NCBI GenBank assembly: GCA_900642245.1
Contig: CAAAJI010000015.1
Span: forward strand, 386,951-450,950
DNA length: 64,000 nt
Reading direction: 5' to 3'
Origin: Fragilaria radians
Taxonomy: Eukaryota > Bacillariophyta > Fragilariophyceae > Fragilariales > Fragilariaceae
Positions 52,777 through 63,410 of this stretch are shown one piece after another. Each line of letters starts with the position of its first letter. Positions within the stretch are counted from its first letter, which is position 1. A model generated the notes under the pieces. The model searched no databases. It worked only from the letters and a program-made list of their open reading frames with translations, and had not been told where the DNA came from. A program made the position numbers and the translations under genes.

Positions 52777-53283
52777 AAAAGATTTTGCACAATCAACTAT
52801 ATATTGAATGTTAAAAAGTTTTTTGAAAAGTGAAAGTTGAACCATCAACAAGGACCTTCCAACAAATAGGGAATATTTCACGGAGCGCATGAAATCAACG
52901 TGAATAAGTCAAAAACTGAGTTAGCATAAATTTGCTAATAGTCAATGTTGAAGATATCCTTTAACAATCATACCCTTTAGTTTCATTTGTTAAGGTTATT
53001 CATTAGGCATGTTTGGATATGGAAGCATGTGTTTGTCATGGATTAAGTTTAGCTAATTTTAGTAATAATAACATTTACGAGAATTCTTTTCTATTCTGGA
53101 TTCTTTCTTTTTCCGTATCATTAGGTGAGGGCTTCCAAACACTCTAAAAAGTGGGTTCCTGTTTGTTCTCTTTTATCCTAATGTTAGCAAAAATCTAACT
53201 AAGTTATGTAAGTAGTTGTCACTTCATCTAGTTTCGGATTGCAACATTTATTAAGTTGGTAGTACTCTCACACTTCAAGCAGC
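52777..53283. other. Spacer after DUF6824 copy 2
   Basis: Conserved with 61561-62067. No gene or motif recognised. Confidence 0.4.
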
Positions 53284-54620
53284 ATGACTGATTTAAGCAC
53301 TATTCGAGTGATTCCATTTTATGGAAAGAGTGAGGAGTGGCCTACAAGGTTCCCAAATTTCCTAGTCAAGGCAAAGTTTCACGGCTTCATGGATGATTCG
53401 TTAGGGAAAAGAAGGATATCAAGACTGACAGAGCTTTGACATGGATTACAAAGAAGAAATGAAATTGTTGATTTCAGCAGATATAAATGAATTTAGCATA
53501 TATGGAGCTAATTTTATCAATCGATGACAAGACCAGTAACTGAAATGTGGCAATTAATTTGTTGAAATGGTGCAATAGTAAGGAGTCTTCTGATGGTAGC
53601 ACTTTCATGGCATACAGAACAAGTTTGAGCCCATATCCGCACCAACTCTGGTAAAAAAAGAGGTATGTTTTCGCCAATGTGTTTTGAAGACGGGAAAAGA
53701 TTCTGAAATTTGATTAAATGAGCTTGAAGAACTAGAATCTAGTATTGCTTACAGTTCATGATCCACGTCTTGAAAAAAAAGCTTCGGATTATGATCTACA
53801 GCTTGCAATGATGGAAAATCGTAATAGCTACAAGTTGAACCCGTTAACAGTTGATAAGGTGAGGAATACTTTGAATTTAAGATTTGAGAGATTCAGTATG
53901 AAGGCTAATGAAGAAAACGAAAATGAAAATGTTCAGGATGTTGCTCTGGTAGGACAGCTTAAAGGAATAAATCTTGGTCACAAGGCACAAAACAAAAAGG
54001 AAAAAATTTGACAAAATGGCGGAAACTAAGGAAATTTTCACAATAGCTCTTCTGTACTTATTGCCGCAGGTCAGGGTATTTGAAGAACGATTGGTTCAAA
54101 TTGAAAAATGCATCAAACCAAAACAAGAATATCGGTACGACCAGTTGCAACAAGTAGCAACGCCGTCAAAACTTTAATTCCAAGAATGTCGCATTTAAGT
54201 GAAATGTGGATGTGTCGTAGTGGCGCAAGTTGTCAATTGTGGAAGGGTGGACTAACGTTAAGGACATAGATGACGTAATCACAATTGGAAAGGGAGAGTC
54301 TATGCATGCTACTTGGGACCAAGAACTTGTCAGAGGAATGATAAAGTTGAAAGAGAGTTTCTTACCAATTAAGAAAGGATCTGTTCTCTGCAAATTCTGC
54401 AGGATTAAAGGACAAACTCAGGGATGAGATCTGGGCTGAATATGCTACGACGACTCCCTTCTTATCAAATGTGATCTCAGCGAAGTCTGAACTCAAGAGT
54501 TCTCATGCGTTACTTTTTGGAAGTAAACCAATCTTGAATACCAGTTTAAGAATGTTTAGTGAAGTTGGTGTTGTTACCACAAAGAATACGATTCAAGGCA
54601 AGTTGACAATGCTCTGCGGA
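53284..54620 (+). mobile_element. Copia gag/pol relic inside segmental duplication copy 1
   Basis: Starts with ATGACTGATTTAAGC (53284) encoding MTDLSTIRVIPFYGKSEEWP, a Copia gag N-terminus. It continues in broken frames through DYDLQLAMMENR, then LNLRFERFSMK (53790-53910), a protease-like remnant around 54235-54330 (VITIGKGESM), and SLRMFSEVGVVTTKN with IQGKLT (54545-54605). The integrase core and RT are missing. The same decay is shared with 62068-63410, so insertion and decay preceded the duplication. Confidence 0.65.
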
Positions 54621-54639
54621 GATTGAAAGTAGAAAAATT

Positions 54640-55080
54640 ATGTTCTATTTTTTAGAAAATTATGGAAGACTACTCTTGTTTATTAATGATACAAGATTGG
54701 AGTCTTGATTGACTGATTTTTTGTTATTCTAGTATTCCTTCAGATCTTCCTATTATTTTGGATGAATTATTATATTATTCAGGTAAGTCAAAATATCTTT
54801 TGACTTATTTTTTTCTAAGTCATGATACACTTCATGAAACACATATGATTTATTATCACCTAAATTTAGAGATCTTTGATTTGTATCATCTAAAAGTTGT
54901 AAACGAAAAAACAACAGCCATTATTCTTTTCGGTTGTTGTTGTTTTAGATGTACTAAAATAGATGATATTATTTGGTCGCATAAGATGCATTAATATTGG
55001 GTTAATGATAAATCTACAGCAATATTTACTAATGAGGATGAAATCATTGAGCTACAAGTAGGAAAGAGATTTTAAAAAAG
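54640..55080 (+). mobile_element. Retroelement-derived non-coding tail
   Basis: Homologous to 38530-38890 and to 63405-63830. It may be the 3' part of the preceding Copia relic. No open frame of note; the 78-aa frame at 54758 is not supported. Confidence 0.4.
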
Positions 55081-56000
55081 TGAAGACAATGAGGCCACCA
55101 CCTAAGTTACAGAAGATGATGAGATTAAATCAAAAGCAAAATTAAATTAGTCCCTAGGAAACATAAGCAATTAATGATTACAAGGATGGAAGAGCAATTT
55201 CTTTTGAGCAAGACTTGATGCATGTAGTGTAATTCTTTTCTTTTTTCATTTCTTTTCTACTTCTTTTTGCATGAGGACCTCTAACATGTCAATGCATTGC
55301 TGAGATGTTCAAGGTTATGGTCCTGACACACTATCACATTAGCGTCTCATAGTTATGTAAATTGAGCATTGTAGGAGTGGTGAAATTTCCAGACCTGATG
55401 ATATGCCATCATGCTCAATGTCCTAGATGCCAGCTTTAGCATGTAACGCGAGGAGGAATTCCTAATTTACAATGATATCCATCAGTAATCACATGCTATT
55501 CAGAGAGTATTTCAGAATCCTTTCCTTTTTTGATTTCTTGATACAATCTCAATAATCTCTGGAATTTTCCTTAACAATCATCTCAATACAAATTTCAGGC
55601 AATAAGTCATGCTCACTTGCCATTTTGAATTCTTCCTAAAGTAGAGGGATTTGATTATTTGAAAACTAAATTTTTCTCATGTGCAAGCCATCATGGGATG
55701 GGGAGTAGGGTGACAAGGGATTACAAAATGTGAGCTTTAGTAAGAAAAAGGCAGCTGCAACTCTAATTTAGCGATATTAGATTTTAAGTGAGTATTCCAA
55801 GAAACTATTATAATTCAGGCGAGCCTTGAAATATTGAGTGCTAAACATATACATTCTTTTTGATCTAGGCATAGTTATTGGGCTACAGATATTGGAAGTC
55901 GCGCTCCCGATACAAACTGTACAGTAGTTACTTCGAATAAAAAAAGGCATCCTAGAGAAGTAAGGTCACGATTGATCAAAAGTCAAATTTGTGAATTCTC
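55081..56000. other. Upstream region of the second MORN gene
   Basis: No gene supported. The first 170 bases are still inside the segmental duplication; the rest is single-copy in this window and should contain the MORN promoter. Confidence 0.4.
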
Positions 56001-57416
56001 ATGACGTCCAACTTTCCACCCTCAATTCAGTCTTTGATTCATTTGGAGAATTACCATCTCTCAGATGCTTCGGGAGAGACAGGACTTTACACAGGTCCTG
56101 CAACGTTAGCCTCATCCTCGGCAATCGCAACAACCGCGGAACACGAAGATACCAAAATGACGAGTAGTACAAGTACTTCTAGTGCCCCATCGACTAAGGA
56201 TGTAGGGTTGGTATCAGCTTCTACGGCAGGTTCCTCGTTAATTCTCCTCCCCCACGGTCCAAATGGAGATTTTCGTTACGATGAAGGTCGGAGGTATGTT
56301 GGATCATGGGAATCTGGTCATTGGCATGGTAAGGGGCAAGCCTCTTGGCCTCATGGGAATACGTATGAAGGAGAGTATGATCATGATCAAAGGCATGGAT
56401 ATGGAATCTACCATTGGAACGATGGACGATGGTACGAAGGCCATTTTCAACATGATGTACGACATGGAAAGGGAAAATATATGACATTTTCTTCATCATT
56501 GAAATCAACAACACCAGTAATGACATCGTTAGGACGAAATTCTTCTTCAGGTTCCAATTCAGGAACTAACAACATAAATGTTAATTTTCAAAATGTTGAA
56601 CCTGATTGTTGTTATGAAGGAGATTTCCAACAGGGTCAACCTCATGGAGAAGGAACATATCTTTTTCCCGGTGGCAAATATGTTGGATCCTTTGAGCGCG
56701 GTCTTTATCACGGTTGCGGAGGTAAGTTTTTGTTCTACCTCGTCAACATGGATGGTGATACAACATCCAGGTGTGATTAATAGAGCGCTACTGCACTACT
56801 CGTCAATTTTTATGGATACCCAATCCAATTCATTTATTCTCACAATTTCAAATTTTTCGCTCACTAAAACTTTGTACTGTATTTATTGCTCCGCTATTTC
56901 TTGAACACGTAATTATGATTAACACTAGTTTGTACATGGGACAATGGACGTGTATACAAGGGAGAATGGAAGAATGGTATGGCTCATGGAAATGGCATCG
57001 AAACGAATGAAAGTGGTCGAATTGTTCATGATGGCATGTGGCAGAATGATGAACCAATCGATAAAATGCGACGACTCAATTCCACAAGAGCTTTCTTTTC
57101 CAGCCCATCGCTTGGAAACATCATGAACATTCCTGCGAGTAACGTCGTGGCGGCCCCATTATCATCACAAGCAACAAGCAAGGCTAAGGAGGAATCATTC
57201 AAAATAAAACCTCCTATGACTTATCAACCTGCTGATCTTGCTCCAGTGAAAGAACAAGATCACCTTGAACCCGTCGTAAATGTTAGACTTCATGACGCAC
57301 TTGGCCGAAAAGGAACCTTTCGAGGCATGGTATTGAATGGAGTACCCCACAGTGTCGGCCACATGATATATAGCGATGCTAGCAGCGATGTCCTTACCTA
57401 CCAGGGATTCTGGGAG
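56001..57416 (+). CDS. MORN-repeat protein 2, cut by assembly gap
   Basis: Exon 1 is 56001-56721 and exon 2 starts at 56929, separated by a 207-bp GTAAGT...TAG intron, phase 1. Splicing keeps the frame and restores a MORN unit (HGCG|GVCTW...YKGEW). The 403 codons before the gap contain a Ser/Thr-rich N-terminus (about 75 residues), then MORN repeats such as YVGSWESGHWHGKGQASW, YEGEYDHDQRHGYGIYHW and YEGHFQHDVRHGKGKY, a Ser/Asn-rich spacer, then YEGDFQQGQPHGEGTYLF and two or more further units, and a more distant repeat just before the gap. The intron position matches that in the MORN gene at 6.8 kb, so the two are related. The 3' end is missing: the frame runs into the Ns at 57417, and what follows the gap is repeat sequence. 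Confidence 0.75.
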
Positions 57417-57436
57417 NNNNNNNNNNNNNNNNNNNN
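57417..57436. other. Assembly gap (20 N)
   Basis: Twenty Ns. The MORN gene stops here, and repeat sequence followed by the second Kir/DUF6824 block begins on the other side. The short fixed size suggests a placeholder of unknown true length. Confidence 0.99.
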
Positions 57437-57622
57437 TGTAAACTCTGTACTCTACTGTATTAATAAAACGCACAAGGGTTATGGGGTTGCGCCTGTCAGA
57501 TCGGATATAAAACTTTTTTAGTAGATGTCTATTCGTGGTTTGTGACACAAAAGGTTACGGGTTAAAAGAATTTGCACGGTTTCGGCTGAAGGCCAGATCG
57601 GAAATTTTTTTTAGTTAGTGTA
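57437..57622 (-). repeat. Interspersed repeat fragment after the gap
   Basis: Contains AAAACGCACAAGGGTTA, then CAGATCGG with a poly-T tract, and then a second more degenerate copy of the same motifs (CACAAAAGGTTACGGG, then CCAGATCGG with a poly-T tract). These match the right end of unit 3 (about 47690-47750). Confidence 0.6.
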
Positions 57623-57751
57623 GATTGTTGGCTGTGGTTATGATTAGTAGTAGTATATCATGATATCTTGTCTATACGACAGGGTGCTAGTAGGAAACTA
57701 CTAACCGTACTTTCATTGTACTTTGATCCAATCTTTGAAAAGTAGTGTGTC

Positions 57752-59243
57752 ATGTCCACCCTGAATCGACGCTTTCGAGAAGAATCCAAGCAGCAGAATA
57801 GTCATCTTGTTCCTGCTAATGATGATAAGAATGATGGTCATGATGATGGTGATGGAGTATCATCTGAAAATAATCGAATCAAAGAAGGAACCTCTCGCCA
57901 AATGGCGCCACCTCGATTGATCTTACGTAATCAACCATTCCATCAATCGAAGAATCGTGGTGTTATGATTCGTGTTTGTGGTCTCTCGGAGAATAATACT
58001 TGGAAGATCTTACTACGTGAAGATTTATATCATTGGTTATTACGTCAGGGTACGATCCGTACTTGTTTTGGAATCCTCATCCTTTGGACAATGCAAATAT
58101 GTTTGTTTGCATGGATCTATATGTCCGTCGATTATTTATATGACAAGATTGATTGTGGATTAGTCAATCCTTCTGATCCTCGTCGAATATTACATTTTGG
58201 TGCCTATTTTGCATTTTCCTTACAAACTACAACAACTGTGGGATATACATTACCCAATGGAGTCAATGGATTCTTTGAGGATTGTCCTGGCATACAAGTT
58301 TGTATTTTCTTTCAAATGCTTCTTTCTATGATTTTTAATGCATGCTTCGTCACATTCTTCTATGCCTCGACTTGCCAAAGTTGAGAATCGATCCGAACAA
58401 GTCATATTCTCGAATAAGGCTATCCTTTCCAAGTCGACCCTACAACAGGATTATAATTCCGATTCTACTACTACTACTCCTGCGGATCCTAATCATCATG
58501 ACTCGACGTCGTCATCGCCATCGCCCCCATCATCTTGGACATTCTCTATTCGTGTTGCAGATATCGATGTTACCCATCCAATTCTAGAAGCACATGTTCG
58601 ATTGTATGCCAAGGTTGGAACACAAATCATTGAAATGAGACTCATATCACCCAATGATGTATTGGGTGGATGTCTCTTTCTGGGATGGCCGACAACTCTG
58701 ATACACTCCTTAGATAATCATTCACCCCTCTATCCAACCGATTATCCCATCATTAATCCCTTTCAATTACCACATGCTGGATTAAATCTACGTTTAGCTG
58801 AAGCTCATGCAGGAGAAAGTTATCGTTTCGTTTGTCCCAAATGTGGTGAGGCATATGGAACAATCACACAACTACGTAACCATATTGCCTTTAATCAAAA
58901 GACAGAAAAGAATGATAATCTACCCATGGAGGGAAGTCATCGGGAGATTTCTCTAGAGGATGTCAAGGAACCACCTCCACCATCGCAAAAGGAATTACTG
59001 GAAGCGTTTCCTGATGAAATTATTGCCGTCGTAGAAGGTGTTGATCCTCATACCTCTGGAACATTCCAAGCACTACAATCGTATACGAGAGATGACATTG
59101 TATTTGGTGGTACCTTCGCAGATTGTTGTTCTGTCACGTCAAACAAACAAATTAATATCCACCTTGAACATTTTCATAAGATTGTGAAGGATGACACTGA
59201 AGAAGAAGAAGTATCAGCAGTTGTAGGAACAAAGGAAGATTAA
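57752..59243 (+). pseudogene. Kir-like channel, frameshifted copy
   Basis: Nearly identical to 47900-49396. At 58366-58367 two bases (CT) stand where copy 1 has one (A), which shifts the frame just after TM2. The first frame then stops at 58384 (210 aa), and the rest continues in the next frame to 59243. The filter (TTTTVGYT), the CPKC...RNH insertion and the IRK strands are otherwise kept; most other changes are silent or conservative. Either a recent pseudogene or an assembly/base-calling error. Confidence 0.85.
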
Positions 59244-60266
59244 GGATGAGAGTGTGTCTACCCTACTCAGTATTACTACCATCTTGCTGGAAAATTTTGC
59301 CTTCTTTTTGTGTAATTTCATACATCTGATTTTACGTGCCAATGTAGGAAACAAAAAAGACAGAAATAGAAAAATGTCATTTCCAATGTAGTTTATTTAG
59401 TTACAGAAATTAAATGATGCTGCTTCCCACATAGTTTCAATATTATTGGCTACTGGAGACGCTCAGACCAGATGCTAAAAAGACATGTAGAAATCCATAT
59501 AAACAACACCCCGCAAGAATCTAGCCTGTTGGGTGCCACCAAACCAAAATACACATTTGTGTAGAAATTGATGCATTTGAAAATAAATGTTGGCTTCCCT
59601 TCTTATGTAATGGGCCGTTGACTCCAGGGACTAGGGTGTGAATTCAGATTATACTTAATCAAGTTGGAGGACAGGTAACTTAGGATAGCACCTTAAACAC
59701 TTAAACAAAGTTAGAGGACAAGGAACCTCCATGTCTCTATTTATAATTTTTTTTACATATTGCAGCTACGCTTTCCAGGGATGGCTGATGACAAAAATTA
59801 TTTCATTCTCAAGGCTCAGATGCATTTGGAACATTGTCAACAATAGCACATGACTCATACCATGCAATACCTCCTCTGTACCATAAGATTATAGTCAAGA
59901 CATTCATTTCCATTCTTCATTGCTTGAGGTTGGATGGGTGTAATTATGGCAGATACTTAAATATATGTATTATTCATTTTCATGGGTTCTAATTTGCCCT
60001 ATTGTGGCTTATTTTCATATTAGTTCCAACTGTTTCAAAATTTCTCTAAGCACTATCAGCGTTTGAATTCATTATGTGTGTACTTGGTTGGGGTCATTTA
60101 GCTTTTTACCCTTTATCCTTAAGATGCTTTCAAATTTTCAATTCTTAATAAATTTTAGAGGTAGAGAAGCAGGTAAGGTTCCCACAGCATTTCAATCCTG
60201 TTTCTTTAACCGATTGGAATTTCAACGGATTCAAGCATTCAAAGAGAATGTACCGTTGACGCAATC
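59244..60266. other. Spacer between the copy 2 genes
   Basis: Corresponds to 49397-51483 without the two extra segments. No gene supported. Confidence 0.5.
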
Positions 60267-61560
60267 ATGTCAAATCCAGAGGATGCGATGCTTGAACCGA
60301 TTGAGTCCATACCCTTTAGCGATGAATTTTCCATATCTGAGGTGATTATGCTGACAACTCGCATCGATGATGACGATGAAGTGAAAGAAAATGTTTCCTC
60401 CGAGAATCGTCATCATGAAATAGACCTTGAGCAACGCTCAAATTTATTGTCTATCGAACAACAAAATTTCTCACAAGATATCAACCCTCCTGTACCCTTC
60501 CAAGGTAAGGAGAAGAAGGCGCAACTAACAAAATTGTCACAAACACAATTTTTACAAAATCTCATGGCATCCGATTTTAGTCATGACAATCAAACAAAGG
60601 ATACCAGTTCCCCTCCCATTTCAGACAACTCTGAGTGGCGATGATATCCTAAGAGAAGAACTATGGGAAACTATTGATAGCATTAGAACTTTAAACATCT
60701 CCGAAGATATCGATAAGAACGATTTATTTTGCAAGGCAATGACAAAGGAACACCCTTTCATGCCTGCTCACATGTATTCTAAGGACAGCATAGACTGGGA
60801 AGCTTTGGAATCGCTTGACCAACAGCAGATAGAAAGAGTTACAGAAACTGAAACATCGAGACTGCTTTTTGAACCGTCAATATATGAGAGACCTATTAAC
60901 AAGAATAATGCAGAATACGAGTTGCAAAACTTGACAACTATCCAGGAATCTGTGTTAAACTTTGTTAACCTTCAGGAAAAAGAAGCAGGAGAGGAAGGAT
61001 CAAGTTATAAAATCAATTTCCTACCGTCTTGCATTGAAGAAAAGGTTGCAAGGCACAAATTAAATTTAAATTTTATCGAGCCAAAAGATAGTGTCGAGGA
61101 TAATTCAGATCCGGAGGAATCATACAAAATTGCAGGACTTGCACCAGAAAACGATATTCAAAAATCTATAATATCCTTTGCTCAGAAAGAAAAATCGAAA
61201 GCTTGTGAAATGAAGAATATGAAACGAAAGATATTGAAGGAGCCAGCGATTAAAGTTTATTTTGAAAAGCGAGAAGTCGATGTCATATTTGGGCGAGGAT
61301 CAGGTCCCAATATTCACAACAAATCATTTCGTGCGTATGTAGCACAATTTCAAGATGCCTACTTGACAGGAAATGCAGTAACAAAGAACAAGGTTGTTGA
61401 ATCTTTGATTCAATGGGTCAATGAGAAAGGTGGGAGATTTCTTGACAAGGATGAGATTGGGTGGTATGAGGTGTCTGCAAAGGCTGTCCAAATTAAGGTT
61501 CGTCAACTTGTTCGAGAAATGAATACCAAGGCTCAAAAGTCAGCACCCCCAAAAAAGTGA
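60267..61560 (+). pseudogene. DUF6824-domain gene, frameshifted copy (copy 3)
   Basis: Nearly identical to 51484-52776. Near 60611 two bases (CC) replace one (G) in a C-rich run, shifting the frame after about 115 codons; the first frame ends at 60644 and the domain is read in the next frame to 61560. The DUF6824-like C-terminus itself is intact (VDVIFGRGSG, GRFLDKDEIGWYE). Recent pseudogene or sequence error. Confidence 0.85.
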
Positions 61561-62067
61561 AAAAGATGTTGCACCATCCACTATATATTGAATGTTATAA
61601 AGTTTTTTGAAAAGTGAAAGTTGAACCATCAACAAGGACCTTCCAACATGTAGGGATTATTTCACGGAGCGCATTGAATCAACGTGAATAAGTCAAAAAC
61701 TGAGTTAGCATAAATTTGCTAATTGTCAATGTTGAAGATATCCTTTAACAAGCATACCCTTTAGTTTCATTTGTTAAGGTTGTTCATTAGGCATGTTTGG
61801 ATATGGAAGCATGTGTGTGTCATGGATTAAATTTAGCTAATTTTAGCAATCATAGCTTTTACGAGAATTCTTTTCTCTTCTGGATTCTTTTTTTTCCCCG
61901 AATCATTAGGTGAGGACTTCCTAACACGCCAAAAGTGGGTTCCTGTTTGTTCTCTTTTATCCTAATGTTAGCAAAACTCTAACTAAATTATGTAAGTAGT
62001 TGTCACTTCATCTAGTTTTGGTTTGCAACATTTATTAAGTTGGTACTACCCTCACACTTCAAGCAGC
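61561..62067. other. Spacer after DUF6824 copy 3
   Basis: Counterpart of 52777-53283; no gene recognised. Confidence 0.4.
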
Positions 62068-63410
62068 ATGACTGATTTAAGCACTATTCGAGTGATTCCA
62101 GTTTATGGAAAGAGTGAGGAGTGGCCTACAAGGTTCCCGAATTTCCTAGTCAAGGCAAAGTTTTACGTCTTCAAGGATGATTCGTTAGGGAAAAGAAGGA
62201 TATCAAGACTGACAGAGCTTTGGCATGGATTCCAAAGAAGAAATGAAATTGTTGATTTCCGCAGATACAAATGAATCTAGCGTGTATGGAGCTAATTTTA
62301 TCAACTGATGACAGGACCAGTAACGGAAATGTGGCAATTAATTTGTTGAAATGGAGCAATAGTAAGGAGTCTTCTGATGGTAGCACTTTCATGGCATACA
62401 GAACAAGTTTGAGCCCATATCCGCACCAACTCTGGTAAAAATAGAGGTATGTTTTCGCCAATGTGTTTTGAAGACGGGAAAAGATTCTGAAATTTGATTA
62501 AATGAGCTTGAAGAACTAGAATCTAGTATTGCTTACAGTTCATGATCCACGTCTTGAAAAAAAATAGCTTCGGATTATGATCTACAGCTTGCAATGATGG
62601 AAAATCGTAATAGCTACAAGTTGAACCCGTTAACAGTTGATAAGGTGAGGAATACTTTGAATTTAAGATTTGAGAGATTCAGTATGAAGGCTAATGAAGA
62701 AAACGAAAATGAAAATGTTCAGGATGTTGCTCTGGTAGGACAGCTTAAAGGAATAAATCTTGGTCACAAGGCACAAAACAAAAAGGATAAAATTTGACAA
62801 AATGGAGGAAACTAAGGAAATTTTCACAATAGCTCTTCTGCACTTATTGCCGCAGGTCTGGGCATTTGAAGAACAATTGTTTCAAATTGAAAAATGCATC
62901 AAACCAAAACAAGAATATCGGTACGACCAGTTGCAACAAGTAGCAACGCCGTCAAAACTTTAATTCCAAGAATGTCGCATTTAAGTGAAATGTGGATGTG
63001 TCGTAGTGGCGCAAGTTGTCACTTGTGGAAGGGTGAACTAACGTTAAGGACATAGATGACGTAATCACAATTGGAAAGGGAGAGTCTATGCATGCTACTT
63101 GGGACCAAGAACTTGTCAGAGGAATGATAAAGTTGAAAGAGAGTTTCTTACCAATTAAGAAAGGATCTGTTCTCTGCAAATTCTGCAGGATTAAAGGACA
63201 AACTCAGGGATGAGATCTGGGCTGAATATGCTACGACGACTGCGTACTTATCAAATGTGATCTCAGCGAAGTCTGAACTCAAGAGTTCTCATGCGTTACT
63301 TTTTGGAAGTAAACCAATCTTGAATACCAGTTTAAGAATGTTTGGTGAAGTTGGTGTTGTTACCACAAAGAATACGATTCAAGGCAAGTTGACAATGCTC
63401 TATGAAAATA
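62068..63410 (+). mobile_element. Copia gag/pol relic inside segmental duplication copy 2
   Basis: Counterpart of 53284-54620, with the same breaks: gag N-terminus MTDLSTIRVIPVYGKSEEWP, DYDLQLAMMENR, the damaged protease region and the SLRMF-EVGVVTTKN tail. It differs by scattered substitutions and a few small indels (for example two extra bases near 62563). Confidence 0.65.

Larger units (their letters stand above)
47771..55250 (+). repeat. Segmental duplication, copy 1 (Kir + DUF6824 + Copia relic)
   Basis: This block matches 57623-64000 nearly base for base, with a few percent substitutions by eye. The 129 bases before the Kir ATG are identical in both copies. Copy 1 carries two segments absent from copy 2: about 49600-49860 and about 50570-51380. 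Homology still continues at the window end, so the true length is larger. Copy 1 genes are intact. Confidence 0.9.
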
